In this document: one piece after another, positions 17,259-26,889 of the stretch
Layout of the letters: every line of letters begins with the position of its first letter
Position numbering within the stretch: position 1 is the stretch's first letter
DNA from: an uncultured Erythrobacter sp.
Lineage (GTDB): Bacteria > Pseudomonadota > Alphaproteobacteria > Sphingomonadales > Sphingomonadaceae
DNA length: 64,000 nucleotides
Assembly: GCA_947488085.1 (NCBI GenBank)
Contig: CANKYI010000002.1
Span: 1-64,000, forward strand
Direction: 5' to 3'
Made by a program: the position numbers and the translations under genes
Notes under the pieces: generated by a model
Told to the model about the DNA's origin: nothing
What the model saw: only the letters and a program-made list of their open reading frames with translations
The model's database searches: none

Positions 17259-17518
17259 TTTGGTCCCTAGGCTGAGGGTCAGGTGTCAGTCTGATACCGC
17301 GAAAGAGCCTAGATTCGCCTCTGCTTCCTTTCACGAGCCAGAGTTTCAGTTATGCAGCTTGCCATATGGCCCATTCGGATTGTGATCGCCTCGGAAGCAG
17401 TTGAATCTAGCCACTAACGACCGTGCGCCGCAAGAGCTCTAATATTGAGGCCCTTTGCTAAGCTGATTCTGGATCGAGCCATTTTCGGGAACAGGCACAG
17501 CGTCCGCCCTTGGTCATA

Positions 17519-18010
17519 ACGTATCTCGAATTGCAATCACTGGAACCAAAGGAAAAACCCTACAAGAAGGCCGACGGAAGCGGATTGTATATCGAGGTCT
17601 GATCCAATGGCTCCAAGCTCTGGCGTTTCAAGTATCGATTGCTCGGTGCCGAGAAACGCATCTCGCTGGGCAAGTTCCCCGAGGTTTCGCTCGCAGAGAC
17701 ACGCAAGCAGCACGAAGAAATGATGGCCTTCGTTCGGCTGGATAAAGACCCCGTAATTGAACGCCAACGAGCAAAGCTGATTGCCTCGCCAAGTGCTAAG
17801 ACGACCTTTTATTCCGTAGCTCGCGAGTTCATCGACAAGCGAGCCAATGAGGGTCTGTCTGAAACGACAACGACGAAGAGCCTATGGCTTCTTGAGCAGC
17901 TCAAACCGCCAGAAGTCTTGGCGGCGCTCAAACGTATCGAGGCTCAGGGTAAGTATGAAACTGCGAGAGGCTTACTGAGGCGCCGCGCCGCTATTTCGTT
18001 CACGCTCCAG
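17519..18010 (+). pseudogene. decayed P4-type integrase, copy 1
   Basis: The plus strand reads KEKPYKKADGSGLYIEV, then an in-frame TGA (17600-17602), then SNGSKLWRFKYRLLGAEKRI, SLGKFPEVSLAETRKQHEEM and FIDKRANEGLSETTTTKSLW. This is the DUF4102 arm-binding and SAM-like region of an integrase related to the one at 3915. After LLEQLKP about 10 residues are missing before PEVLAALKRIEAQGKYETAR, and beyond ~17970 the frame is lost. No catalytic domain remains. It sits just inside the right-hand direct repeat, as expected of an old island end. Confidence 0.8.
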
Positions 18011-18156
18011 TGGTGGACGGAAAGACCAGTTAAAAGTGCTGCGCGACGGCGGAACACGCACCAGATTGGGCGATCAGGGCAAGGGGGTCAGGGTGAGGAC
18101 TTCAAAATTCGCAGCTGAAACAAGTAAAAACAAAATTAGGTCATTGGCGGTATCGG

Positions 18157-18171
18157 TCGAGTCCTCTTCTG
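18157..18171 (+). repeat. putative attR: second copy of the 15-bp direct repeat
   Basis: TCGAGTCCTCTTCTG is identical to 3709-3723. Downstream the two copies diverge (GGCACCA at the left copy, CTGGGATCACC here). It lies between two integrase remnants. If this is the right attachment site the island spans about 14.4 kb. Confidence 0.4.
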
Positions 18172-18525
18172 CTGGGATCACCTCCAGTGACCATTATGGT
18201 GACCTCAGATATCAAGGCGTTTCATTTTCGCTTTGGCTTCAGTATTCTGAAGTCAGATCCGATTCCGGCGGTTGTCAGCTGCTAAATCGGTTGGCAGTAG
18301 GCCGCAGAACTGTCGGAGCGCACTTAAACTCCTTGGAAATCGCAGCGTCAATGATAGGTAAAGGTCTTTGATTAGTATTAGCTGCGGTTTTCAAGCCCTC
18401 GGTTTTCCGCGGCGTCTCTGGTGATATCTCCATTTCTCAACGCCGAAGGGGGTATAGCCGGGAGTATTATTTGCGACTTCTCCGGGGGACTCAAATTCCC
18501 CCAGATAGATCCTCAGACTAGAGCG

Positions 18526-18795
18526 CTAAGGCTCCCCGATCGCCAATATAAGGCCGCAGATTTCGAGGGGCTCTATACTAGCCAGGCCGAGTGGCTCCAA
18601 CCTCTGGCGCACAAGTTTCGAACTGCAGGCAGAGAGAATCTGCTGAGCAACCGCCGCTACCTAGACGCGGGTCTCGCCGAAACCATTTTCGAATATCCAG
18701 AGAAATTGTCGCAATTCCAAAGGAAGCCACCAAAATGGCGTTTTACGCCGTTTCTTTATTTGGATTTCTGCCTAAATCGGATCGAGCAAGTATAA
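18526..18795 (+). pseudogene. decayed integrase fragment, copy 2 (N-terminal domain only)
   Basis: The frame reads LRLPDRQYKAADFEGLYTSQ, then HKFRTAGRENLLSNRRYLDA and GLAETIF. This lines up residue by residue with the arm-binding domain of P4-type integrases (LTDxxIRAAKP..., KYRFAGKEKLLSxGxYPDVSLAEA), but with many changes and a short internal deletion in the GLYLLVxPxGSKLW region. No later domain follows. It lies outside the candidate right att site, so it is the scar of another, older insertion at the same spot. Confidence 0.6.
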
Positions 18796-18818
18796 TTGTC
18801 TAATAGTCTTAGGTAAGA

Positions 18819-21800
18819 ATGACTGCCATAAGAACTGGGGTAAGTAGTTTAACGAAGGGGCAATTTGTGGAGGAGCAATCGATCCAGGAACCGGAAATGC
18901 GAGCACAATTGGATTTTCCGGTGGTCGGTGTTGGGGCATCGGCGGGTGGATTAGAAGCGGTTACTTCGATGTTCCAAAATATCGAAAGTGGCACAGGCAT
19001 GGCTTTTGTGCTGGTTATGCATCTCGATCCACATCATGAAAGCATGATGGCCGAATTGCTGTCGAGTAAGACGCAGATATCGGTCCGCCAAATCGCTGAT
19101 AATGACCATATTGAGCCCGATTGTCTGCATGTTATCCCGCCAGGTTCTAGCCTTAGAATAGAGGGCAAGAAATTTCGACTTGATAAGTTCAGCGAGCCGC
19201 GCGGACTACGGCGTCCTATCGATAGTTTCTTCACTTCGCTTGCGCAGGTGCAGGGAGAAAAAGCGGCCTGCGTGGTGTTATCGGGAACCGGCGGAGACGG
19301 CACTGCAGGCCTTCGTACGGTCAAGGAATTTGGCGGGATCAGCGCAGTTCAGTCGCCCGAAGAGGCGCGCTACGATGGTATGCCGTTTTCTGCAATTGGG
19401 ACCAAGCTGGTTGATTTCACACTCCCCGCAATCGACATTGTGCCCCGGATCAAAGCATTCTTCGATGGTGCGGACAAATCGCGCTTTCCGGAAAACACTC
19501 ACGCTGCGGAGCGAGTGTTACGAGAGATCTTCAGCATGCTCAAACAGAGCGTTGGGATCGATTTTTCGGGCTATAAGCGCTCGACTCTGCTGAGGCGGCT
19601 CAATCGCAGGCTTCAGCTAAAAGAGATCGCAGAGGTTGAAAACTATCTCCTTGATCTCGCGAAGGACAAAGATGAGCAGGCAGCTCTGGCCGGCGATTTT
19701 CTGATTAATGTTACAAGCTTCTTTCGCGATCGTGAGAACTTTGAGCTTTTGCGCCAAGCTGTGATCGTACCTTTGATTGAGGGGCGAGATGCCTCGGACG
19801 AAGTGCGAATATGGGTGCCGGGCTGTTCGAGCGGGCAAGAAGCGTACTCTATTGCCATGATGATAGACGAAACCTGCGTAGAGTTGCAGCGGCGACCGCT
19901 GGTGCAGATATTTGCGACAGATATTGATGAGCCGATGATCGATCAGGCACGTCGCGGCGTCTACCCGGTCTCGATGATGTCGGAGATGCCCCGGCGATAT
20001 CAAGAGGCCTACACGGTGTCCCTCGATGAACGGTTCGAAGTGCTGCCCCGTATCCGCGAGATGGTGCGGTTTTCCGCACACAATATCATTCAGGATCCGC
20101 CTTTTTCCAAGGTTGATCTGATCTCTTGCCGCAACATGCTCATCTATTTGGGCGACGAACTGCAAGAAGGTGTCTTGCCGTTATTTCATTTCAGTTTGCG
20201 TCCAGGTGGTCATCTGTTCTTAGGAACTTCGGAAAGCGTCACTAAGCGCAAGGACCTTTTCATCAGCCTCGATCAACGTGCACGCATTTTCCGTCGCAAC
20301 GATTCCGCCAGACGAGTGCCGTTGAACCTGCCTTTGAGTTTGAGCACGAATGAATCAGGTGCCAATCGTGGCTTGCAGCGATTGGCGCAAGAAGAGGACT
20401 TCCCGCGGCACAGCAGCCTGGGTTCGAGTAACTCGACGATCTACGAATTCTATGCGCCGCCATTCTTGCGCGTCACTCAGGACGGACGGATTATCGATAG
20501 CTCGGGCGATCTCAGCTTGTTCATGATGTCGCGCCCTGGTGCTGATCGCAACATCGATATTCTGGCGCGTGAAGGTGTCTATGAGGTAATCGCGCCTCTG
20601 ATCAAAGATGCGTCCGCAACAGGTGAGCGTCAGGCGATGAAGGACGTGGAGGTCGCCTCGCAGTTTGGCGTTCAGTCTACCGATATAGTGGCACATCCCA
20701 TGCCGGATGAGACGATTGCAATCATCTTTTTGCCTAAGGATCGTCTGAAGCCTGTCGTAGATCAATTCGCTGTTCGACCCGTGACCCGTGACCGCCAGAT
20801 TGCGACATTGCAGGATGATCTGCAAAAGACCCGGCTTCAGCTAAAGAGCAAAGTCGAAGAAATCGAAACGGCGAATGAGGAGCTCAAGAGTTCCAACGAA
20901 GAAATGATGTCGATGAACGAGGAGCTTCAGTCGGCCAACGAAGAGTTGACGACGGCCAATGAAGAACTGAAAAACAAGATAGACGAATTGACATTGGCCA
21001 ATGCCGATTTGGACAATTTCCTGCAATCCTCCGACCTTGCCATGATCGTTCTAGATCGCGGCTTGAAGATTCGTCACGTGACTGATGCCGCACGCAGGAT
21101 GGTGCCAGTCATGCGCTCTGATGAAGGGCGCATGCTCAGCGAGTTTAACATCCCATTTGGCGAATTTGACGTGATGAGTGAGGCGCGCAAGGTCATCGAA
21201 ACAGGAGCCTCGTTCTCCATTACAACACAAGCCAATCAGAACGGACAATCCTTCTTTCTACGCATTACTCCGTATTTCTTTGCAGACGGAGCTGTGGAAG
21301 GGGCTTCAGTCACGTTGATCAACATCTCGCAAGAAGTTGAACTACGGCAGAACCTTAGCCTAGAGAGCAAAAAGCTTCAGCTGGCGATGCGAGCCGCACG
21401 AATGGGATCGTGGGATACGAATTTGGAGACCGGAGAAATGGAGATCGACGCTGTCGCTGCTCAACTCTCCGGTTTGGATGGCGCAGGTACTGTAAACCGT
21501 GATGCCTTTTTTACTCATATGCATACCGACGATGCGCAAGAACTTGCCCGTTTGAGAGACGGCTCGGTTTCCGTAAACGAAGGTTATTCGTTCCAGGTCC
21601 GTTTTGTGAAAGAGGGCGAAGAGATGCGGTGGGTGCAGCTTCACGCTAAGCCTTACACCGCGCGCGATGGAAGCAGGCGCGTCGCTGGCCTTGGGTTTGA
21701 TGTCACCGAGTTGATGACCCTTCAACGTGCTTTGGAGCTTGAATCTACTCGTCGTGAGTTAGCGATGCGGGCCGGACGTATGGGCATAGCGGAACTAGAC

Positions 21801-22670
21801 GTGGAAAGCGGTGAAGTGATCGTGGATGAGATGATGGCGGAACAGCTCGCCTTGCCTTCTCATGGTGCGATTCCATTGACCAATTTGACCAATAGTTTCG
21901 TTGAGGATGATGCTCAATTGTTCCAACAGAACCTCCAACGCGCGATTGAGCATGATGAGGAATATGAGCTAGACTTCCGGATCGATGCCGATGGCGAAGA
22001 CTTGAGATGGGTGCGTACTAGAGGCTTACCTTACAAAGCACTCGATGGACGGCGCAAAGTGGTTGGGCCAACACTCGATGTAACAGCCGAAAAACAGCAA
22101 AGCATGCTGCTTGATGAGATGAGTCACCGGATCAAGAACCTGTTCGCGGTTATCAGTGGTTTGGTTCAGGCGGCGCCCAAGGAGCATGAAGAGACCAAGC
22201 AGATGGCCGATGAATTGGTCGAGCGGATCGTGTCGCTAAGCAGGGTTTATGACCTCGCACGCAAAGACGTTTCGGCCAATGGACTTGATTTGGAAGAACT
22301 GTTGAAATCAGTTCTCGAACCGCACCGCTCCGATCAAAGCATGGAACTGCATGGCCCGGCTGTACAGATCGATCCGGAATTGGTGAACACTTTCACATTG
22401 ATCGTGCATGAGCTCACCACCAACACGGCAAAATATGGTGCCTTCAGCAATTCAGAAGGCTCGCTGACTGTGAATTGGTCAGTTGATGAAACGGGGATGG
22501 TCGCAATCGAGTGGTGTGAAAAGGTTCCAGGTTTTCAAGAGCCTGGGCCGCATTCAGGGTTTGGTAGCTTGCTGATAGAGTCTGGGATTCGACAACTTCG
22601 TGGGAAGTTTGCACGGTCTTTTTCGCAGGACGGGGCAATAATTGAATTTACTGTATCCGCAGGTGAGTGA
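18819..22670 (+). CDS. CheB-CheR-PAS-HWE histidine kinase fusion
   Basis: A 1283-residue cytoplasmic signalling protein. Domains in order: CheB methylesterase (~32-210; Ser41 in GASAGG, His68 in MHLDPHH, Asp160 in GTGGDGTAG); CheR methyltransferase (~225-480; PGCSSGQEAYSIAM SAM site, CRNMLIYL); a long coiled coil (~665-745) of NEELKSSNEEMMSMNEEL-type repeats; three PAS-like domains (~745-1090); and an HWE/HisKA_2 kinase with His1103 in DEMSHRIKNLFAV, the N-box HELTTNTAKYG (~1197) and the family-defining W-x-E in VAIEWCEK. It is followed 13 bp later by a receiver gene. Fusions of this kind are found outside chemotaxis clusters; the signal is unknown. No transmembrane segment is visible. Confidence 0.93.
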   Translation: MTAIRTGVSSLTKGQFVEEQSIQEPEMRAQLDFPVVGVGASAGGLEAVTSMFQNIESGTGMAFVLVMHLDPHHESMMAELLSSKTQISVRQIADNDHIEPDCLHVIPPGSSLRIEGKKFRLDKFSEPRGLRRPIDSFFTSLAQVQGEKAACVVLSGTGGDGTAGLRTVKEFGGISAVQSPEEARYDGMPFSAIGTKLVDFTLPAIDIVPRIKAFFDGADKSRFPENTHAAERVLREIFSMLKQSVGIDFSGYKRSTLLRRLNRRLQLKEIAEVENYLLDLAKDKDEQAALAGDFLINVTSFFRDRENFELLRQAVIVPLIEGRDASDEVRIWVPGCSSGQEAYSIAMMIDETCVELQRRPLVQIFATDIDEPMIDQARRGVYPVSMMSEMPRRYQEAYTVSLDERFEVLPRIREMVRFSAHNIIQDPPFSKVDLISCRNMLIYLGDELQEGVLPLFHFSLRPGGHLFLGTSESVTKRKDLFISLDQRARIFRRNDSARRVPLNLPLSLSTNESGANRGLQRLAQEEDFPRHSSLGSSNSTIYEFYAPPFLRVTQDGRIIDSSGDLSLFMMSRPGADRNIDILAREGVYEVIAPLIKDASATGERQAMKDVEVASQFGVQSTDIVAHPMPDETIAIIFLPKDRLKPVVDQFAVRPVTRDRQIATLQDDLQKTRLQLKSKVEEIETANEELKSSNEEMMSMNEELQSANEELTTANEELKNKIDELTLANADLDNFLQSSDLAMIVLDRGLKIRHVTDAARRMVPVMRSDEGRMLSEFNIPFGEFDVMSEARKVIETGASFSITTQANQNGQSFFLRITPYFFADGAVEGASVTLINISQEVELRQNLSLESKKLQLAMRAARMGSWDTNLETGEMEIDAVAAQLSGLDGAGTVNRDAFFTHMHTDDAQELARLRDGSVSVNEGYSFQVRFVKEGEEMRWVQLHAKPYTARDGSRRVAGLGFDVTELMTLQRALELESTRRELAMRAGRMGIAELDVESGEVIVDEMMAEQLALPSHGAIPLTNLTNSFVEDDAQLFQQNLQRAIEHDEEYELDFRIDADGEDLRWVRTRGLPYKALDGRRKVVGPTLDVTAEKQQSMLLDEMSHRIKNLFAVISGLVQAAPKEHEETKQMADELVERIVSLSRVYDLARKDVSANGLDLEELLKSVLEPHRSDQSMELHGPAVQIDPELVNTFTLIVHELTTNTAKYGAFSNSEGSLTVNWSVDETGMVAIEWCEKVPGFQEPGPHSGFGSLLIESGIRQLRGKFARSFSQDGAIIEFTVSAGE

Positions 22671-22683
22671 AGCGAGGTGGAAA

Positions 22684-23079
22684 ATGTCATATGATTTAGA
22701 TGGCCTTTCGGTGTTGGTCGTCGAAAACGAGTTCTTGCTCGCACTGAATCTCGAGACAATCATGCGTGACGCGGGCGCAGGTTTAATAGAGCTTGCGGCT
22801 TCAGTTGCTGATGCAACAAAGTTGATTGCGGCCACGAAGTTCGATGCTGCGATACTCGACATCCGATTGATGGACGGTGATTCGCTGCCTCTTGCTGTGG
22901 AATTGATTGGGCAAGGAGTGCCGGTGGTTATCCATTCTGGACATGCAAACCTTGGCCATTCGCAGATTGTGCCGGACGCAGTCTTTCTGCCTAAGCCTTC
23001 CACGCCTGCTGAGATTGTTCAGGCGGTTTTAAAGGCGCGAGGTGTATCAGGCTCATTCGAACTCGCGGCTCACGCATAG
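22684..23079 (+). CDS. stand-alone receiver protein paired with the HWE kinase
   Basis: A 131-residue single-domain response regulator: LSVLVVENEFLLALNLETIM (acidic site), phospho-acceptor Asp in FDAAILDIRLMDGDSLP, Ser/Thr position in VVIHSGHANL and Lys in DAVFLPKPSTPAEI. It carries no output domain. It begins 13 bp after the CheB-CheR-HWE kinase stop; ATG 22684 was preferred over an earlier in-frame start that lies inside the kinase gene. HWE kinases often partner such single receivers, which pass phosphate on or act as a sink. Confidence 0.9.
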   Translation: MSYDLDGLSVLVVENEFLLALNLETIMRDAGAGLIELAASVADATKLIAATKFDAAILDIRLMDGDSLPLAVELIGQGVPVVIHSGHANLGHSQIVPDAVFLPKPSTPAEIVQAVLKARGVSGSFELAAHA

Positions 23080-23179
23080 AGACTTCGGCTTGAGCAATTT
23101 CGCGTGTGAGGCTGACATTAATGCGGCTGGAAAACTTCGGAAGGCACGGTAGGGGTGATAGCGCCTGCTGTTCTTCCGG

Positions 23180-24343
23180 ATGTTACCTGCTTCTATGTTT
23201 CAATTTCCTCGCCTCGATTTCGACACTGATGCTGAGACTTTGCGCAGTGATGTACGCGCGTTTCTTGCCTCTGAATTGAAAAACGGGGGGTTCGTCCCTG
23301 CTGCGGATTGTTGGGTGTCTGCCGCTGATCCGGACTTTAGCCGAAAAATGGGAGAGCGCGGCTGGCTGGGAATGACTTGGCCGCGTGAATATGGCGGGCA
23401 TGAACGACCTGCACATCACCGCTTTGTTGTGACAGAGGAAATGCTTGCTGCAGGGGCACCTGTTGCGGCGCACTGGATCGCCGACCGTCAGACCGGTAGC
23501 CACATTCTAGAGTACGGGACCGAAGAGCAAAAGCGCGACATTCTGCCGCGGATTTCTGCTGGCGAGTGCTTTACGGCTATCGGGATGAGCGAGCCGCAAG
23601 CGGGTTCGGACCTCGCGGCGATTCAGACTGCCGCGACACGCAATGATAAAGGATGGGTGCTCTCTGGTCGCAAAATATGGTCAACGGGCGCACATTATTC
23701 GCACTTTATGATCGTCCTAGCGCGGACGTCCCCAGCGGAAGGGCGCAATCGGCAAGTCGGACTGTCGCAATTCCTCGTCGATCTTTCACTGCCGGGGATC
23801 CATATTTCCGGGATCCAGGACTTGGGCGGAACGCCGCATTTCAATGAAACCTTGTTCGAGAATGTCCAGCTGCCTGTAGACGCGTTGCTAGGGCAAGAGG
23901 GCAATGGCTGGGCGCAATGCATGGGTGAGCTGGCGTTGGAACGTTCTGGTCCAGAGCGGTTTTTGACCTCCCTCGTCGTGCTTGAAAAGGCGCTTCCGAT
24001 GATAGCCCGTCACCGCGATGTTCGGCGTGTGAGTGAGGTGGGTTCAATTCTTGCTAATTTACGTGTGCTGCGACGGATGTCGCTAGGCGTTGCGAGAATG
24101 CTGGAAGACGGAGCATCGCCCGCGACGGCAGCCGCAGTCGTTAAGGAAATGGGCAACCGGCTGGAGAACGATATTGTAGCGCGGCTTAGAGCCATGCTCG
24201 CAGGCATCCCACGTCGCGAATGGCCGGACGGGTTCGAGAACTTGTTGCGTGAGGCTGTGCTGCACTTGCCTTCCAACACTTTGCGCGGCGGAACCACTGA
24301 GATTTTGCGCGGTATTATCGCGCGTGAGATGGGGATGCGCTGA
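23180..24343 (+). CDS. acyl-CoA dehydrogenase (large subunit type)
   Basis: A 387-residue flavoenzyme that makes a trans-2-enoyl-CoA. It shows the N-terminal helical domain (KMGERGWLGMTWPREYGGHE), the FAD/substrate motif CFTAIGMSEPQAGSDLAAIQ and the C-terminal helical bundle ending LPSNTLRGGTTEILRGIIAR. The TEILRGIIAREMG ending is typical. Its stop overlaps the start of a second acyl-CoA dehydrogenase by one base, and an enoyl-CoA hydratase follows. Paired ACADs of this kind form heteromeric enzymes for steroid or branched acyl-CoA substrates; the substrate here is not known. ATG 23195 is an alternative start. Confidence 0.92.
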   Translation: MLPASMFQFPRLDFDTDAETLRSDVRAFLASELKNGGFVPAADCWVSAADPDFSRKMGERGWLGMTWPREYGGHERPAHHRFVVTEEMLAAGAPVAAHWIADRQTGSHILEYGTEEQKRDILPRISAGECFTAIGMSEPQAGSDLAAIQTAATRNDKGWVLSGRKIWSTGAHYSHFMIVLARTSPAEGRNRQVGLSQFLVDLSLPGIHISGIQDLGGTPHFNETLFENVQLPVDALLGQEGNGWAQCMGELALERSGPERFLTSLVVLEKALPMIARHRDVRRVSEVGSILANLRVLRRMSLGVARMLEDGASPATAAAVVKEMGNRLENDIVARLRAMLAGIPRREWPDGFENLLREAVLHLPSNTLRGGTTEILRGIIAREMGMR

Positions 24344-25356
24344 TGGAGCGCGATGATCTAAAAATGATCACTGACGGGTTGGAGCGGATATTGGGCGACG
24401 CCTCGCTCGAAGCTATCGACAAGGCCGACGGGCAAGGCTCCGACGCAGAAGCGCTGTGGACAACACTTGAGGGGAACGGATATCCTCGATTGTGCGCCTC
24501 TCTGGATCATGGCGGATTTGATGCAAATGTCGCGGACATCTGTGGACTTGCGACTATCGCGGGACGCCATGCGTTGGCTTTGCCACTGGCCGATAGCATC
24601 GTGGCGGGCGGCCTTTTGTCCGCTGGCGGCATAGAACCTCCCACTGGGCCAATTGGCCTTGCGAATGCGCTCGACACATCTGCACCATTACCGCATGCGA
24701 TGCAGGTGGGGGCATATGTTGATCTGAACGAAGGTCGACTGCGCTGCGTCCGATTGGCTCATAGTGATGTGACAGTTCTAGAACAGGCGGAGGATGGTGC
24801 AGGTCATCTGCCCGAAGAGCATGCAGATGTCGTGCAAGATGTTGCGGCACCGAGCTGGCTCACCCCACAAATGTTCCAAGCGCTTGCTGCGTTTATCCGC
24901 GCAGCAAGCATGGCAGGGGCAATGCAGGCGGTGCTTGATTTAACACTGTCCTACACGCGGGAACGTGAGCAGTTCGGGCGCCCGCTGGCTAAGTTTCAGG
25001 CGATTCAGCATCACTTATCCGACATCGCTTGTGAAACTGCCGCTTCCATCGCCGCAGTTGAATTGGCAAGCGATGCCTTGCGATCTGCTCCTGAACCCAA
25101 TTCAGGCATGATTGACGAAATCGCGATCGCCAAAATTCGTTGTGGTCAAGCGGCATCAACGGTCGCTGCGGCCGCGCATCAAGCGCATGGCGCAATGGGT
25201 TTCACCAGAGAATATGCGTTGGGTCGCTTCACACGACGACTGTGGCAATGGCAAGACGAGTTCGGCACCGAAACCGAATGGGCTACGCTACTGGGCAACA
25301 CTGTTCTGTCCGAACCCAATCCCAATCTTTGGCTGCGTATAAGCAAGCCACTCTAG
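24343..25356 (+). CDS. acyl-CoA dehydrogenase (smaller, divergent partner subunit)
   Basis: A 337-residue member of the ACAD superfamily. The C-terminal bundle is well preserved (LSYTREREQFGRPLAKFQAI, AAAAHQAHGAMGFTREYALG, RFTRRLWQWQDEFGTETEWA), whereas the N-terminal and middle parts are shortened and the usual FAD motif with SEP-x-G-S-D is absent. This suggests a non-catalytic or half-site partner of the preceding dehydrogenase. Start ATG overlaps the previous TGA (TGATG), so both are coupled. An enoyl-CoA hydratase gene follows 12 bp downstream. Confidence 0.88.
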   Translation: MERDDLKMITDGLERILGDASLEAIDKADGQGSDAEALWTTLEGNGYPRLCASLDHGGFDANVADICGLATIAGRHALALPLADSIVAGGLLSAGGIEPPTGPIGLANALDTSAPLPHAMQVGAYVDLNEGRLRCVRLAHSDVTVLEQAEDGAGHLPEEHADVVQDVAAPSWLTPQMFQALAAFIRAASMAGAMQAVLDLTLSYTREREQFGRPLAKFQAIQHHLSDIACETAASIAAVELASDALRSAPEPNSGMIDEIAIAKIRCGQAASTVAAAAHQAHGAMGFTREYALGRFTRRLWQWQDEFGTETEWATLLGNTVLSEPNPNLWLRISKPL

Positions 25357-25368
25357 GAGATATGAGTA

Positions 25369-26166
25369 ATGTCCGATCCGGTTCTTTTCGCACGCGACGA
25401 AAGTGTCGCAACAATTACCCTGAATCGTGATGACAGCCGCAACTCCTTGACCGACGAAGTCATTGAAGGATTGCTCGATGCGATGGCCAAAGCTGAGGGA
25501 GATAGTTCGGTCAGCTGTGTGATCTTGACCGGTGCTGGCAAAGCGTTTTCATCTGGTGGAAATCTGCGAGACATTGGTGCGATGACCGCTGAAAAAGGTA
25601 TGAGCCCGCTCGATATTGAGGCTTGGTACACGAACGGCATTCAGCGCATTCCGCTATTGATGGAACAATTGACGGTGCCAGTGATTGCCGCAGTCAATGG
25701 TCCCGCGATTGGTGCAGGGAATGATCTGGCGACGATGTGCGACATGCGGATTGCATCGAGCAAAGCGCTATTTGCTGAGAGTTTTCTGAAAGTTGGGATT
25801 ATTCCTGGTGACGGTGGGGCATGGTTTTTGCCGCGTATTGTCGGATATGCTCGCGCGGCTGAAATGCTCTACACCGCCGAAGCGATCAGTGCACAAAAGG
25901 CGCTCGATTGGGGACTTGTCAGTCAAGTCGTTGAACCAGATGATTTGATGGATGCGGCGAAAGCATTGGCTGCAAAGGTCGTTGCCAACCCTCCCTTTGC
26001 CTTGCGCAAGGGTAAGGAAATCATGCTGGCTGCGCAACGTATGGGGCTGGAGGACAGTTTGGCCAAGGCGGCTTTGACGCAAGGTGTGCTGCAACAGATG
26101 GAAGACCACCAAGAGGCGGTTCATGCGATTCTGGAAAAGCGAAAACCCGACTTCAAAGGGCGTTAG
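25369..26166 (+). CDS. enoyl-CoA hydratase/isomerase family protein (crotonase fold)
   Basis: A 265-residue crotonase. The CoA-binding and oxyanion-hole segments are FSSGGNLRDIGAM (first hole) and VNGPAIGAGNDLATMCDMRI (second hole); the catalytic-side residues follow in ESFLKVGIIPGDGGAWFLPR. It probably hydrates the enoyl-CoA made by the two dehydrogenases in front of it. An AGGAG-like site precedes ATG 25369. It is the last gene of this operon; the next gene is convergent and begins 6 bp away. Confidence 0.92.
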   Translation: MSDPVLFARDESVATITLNRDDSRNSLTDEVIEGLLDAMAKAEGDSSVSCVILTGAGKAFSSGGNLRDIGAMTAEKGMSPLDIEAWYTNGIQRIPLLMEQLTVPVIAAVNGPAIGAGNDLATMCDMRIASSKALFAESFLKVGIIPGDGGAWFLPRIVGYARAAEMLYTAEAISAQKALDWGLVSQVVEPDDLMDAAKALAAKVVANPPFALRKGKEIMLAAQRMGLEDSLAKAALTQGVLQQMEDHQEAVHAILEKRKPDFKGR

Positions 26167-26172
26167 GACAGC

Positions 26173-26889
26173 TCAGCATTGCTCATTGGCTAGGGCAGTT
26201 AGTTCCGCTCCCGCGACGTCGTCTCGATTGCTCATAACGCTTGTGATCCGGTTGAAAACTGCACAATCATAGCGGGTACCATTCTCGATTGTCGTGCTGA
26301 CGATTTCGACAAATGCATCAGTCGGCATAACTCGAACGCCGCGGTTGAGAAACTGATTGTGCCAGCGTGATCCTCCACTGACGATCCCAATTAAAGTCTT
26401 GCGACCTTCGCCACCCGGCTGAGCAAGCACCGGAGGTCCCAGTTCCACAAGGAGCGCATCTTGCGTATCTCTGCGGAGGAAGAGAGCAGCATAGCGCCTG
26501 GCTGCTTCTGGTGCGTCTCCAGCGTCAATTGCCAAACGCAGCATCGCTTCCTGCGCTAAAGGATCGCGCCATCCGCGCTGCGCTGCATATTGGATCGACA
26601 ATGCGCCTTGATCAAATGTGCCTGCTGCAATTTGCGCCTGCGCTAACAACCGCAAATGTTCGGCCGGAAGCGGTCGGCGACGGATCAACCGTTCTGCCTC
26701 GTCGATGGCAAGTGCAGGATCTTCGCCCGTCAAGGCGTAGGCTGTGACTGGTAGTTGTGCAGTCGAGCGAAACAACTCTGGTACTGATTGTGCCAGCGCT
26801 GGGGTTCGTTCAGCCTGTCGGTCAAGGTGTACCCCGACGGTCACCACCGCAATCACCAATAGAGCAATGCGCCACGCAATAGCACCCAT
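26173..26889 (-). CDS. membrane-anchored TPR-like protein at the left end of the polysaccharide locus
   Basis: A 238-residue protein with one N-terminal membrane helix (MGAIAWRIALLVIAVVTVGV) and a helical, TPR-like periplasmic part (LAIDEAERLIRRRPLPAEHL, GALSIQYAAQRGWRDPLAQE, EAARRYAALFLRRDT). The function is unknown. The ATG overlaps the TGA of the upstream O-antigen-ligase-like gene, so the two are translationally coupled and may work together in chain length or polymerisation. It ends only 6 bp from the convergent crotonase gene. Confidence 0.7.
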   Translation of the reverse strand: MGAIAWRIALLVIAVVTVGVHLDRQAERTPALAQSVPELFRSTAQLPVTAYALTGEDPALAIDEAERLIRRRPLPAEHLRLLAQAQIAAGTFDQGALSIQYAAQRGWRDPLAQEAMLRLAIDAGDAPEAARRYAALFLRRDTQDALLVELGPPVLAQPGGEGRKTLIGIVSGGSRWHNQFLNRGVRVMPTDAFVEIVSTTIENGTRYDCAVFNRITSVMSNRDDVAGAELTALANEQC

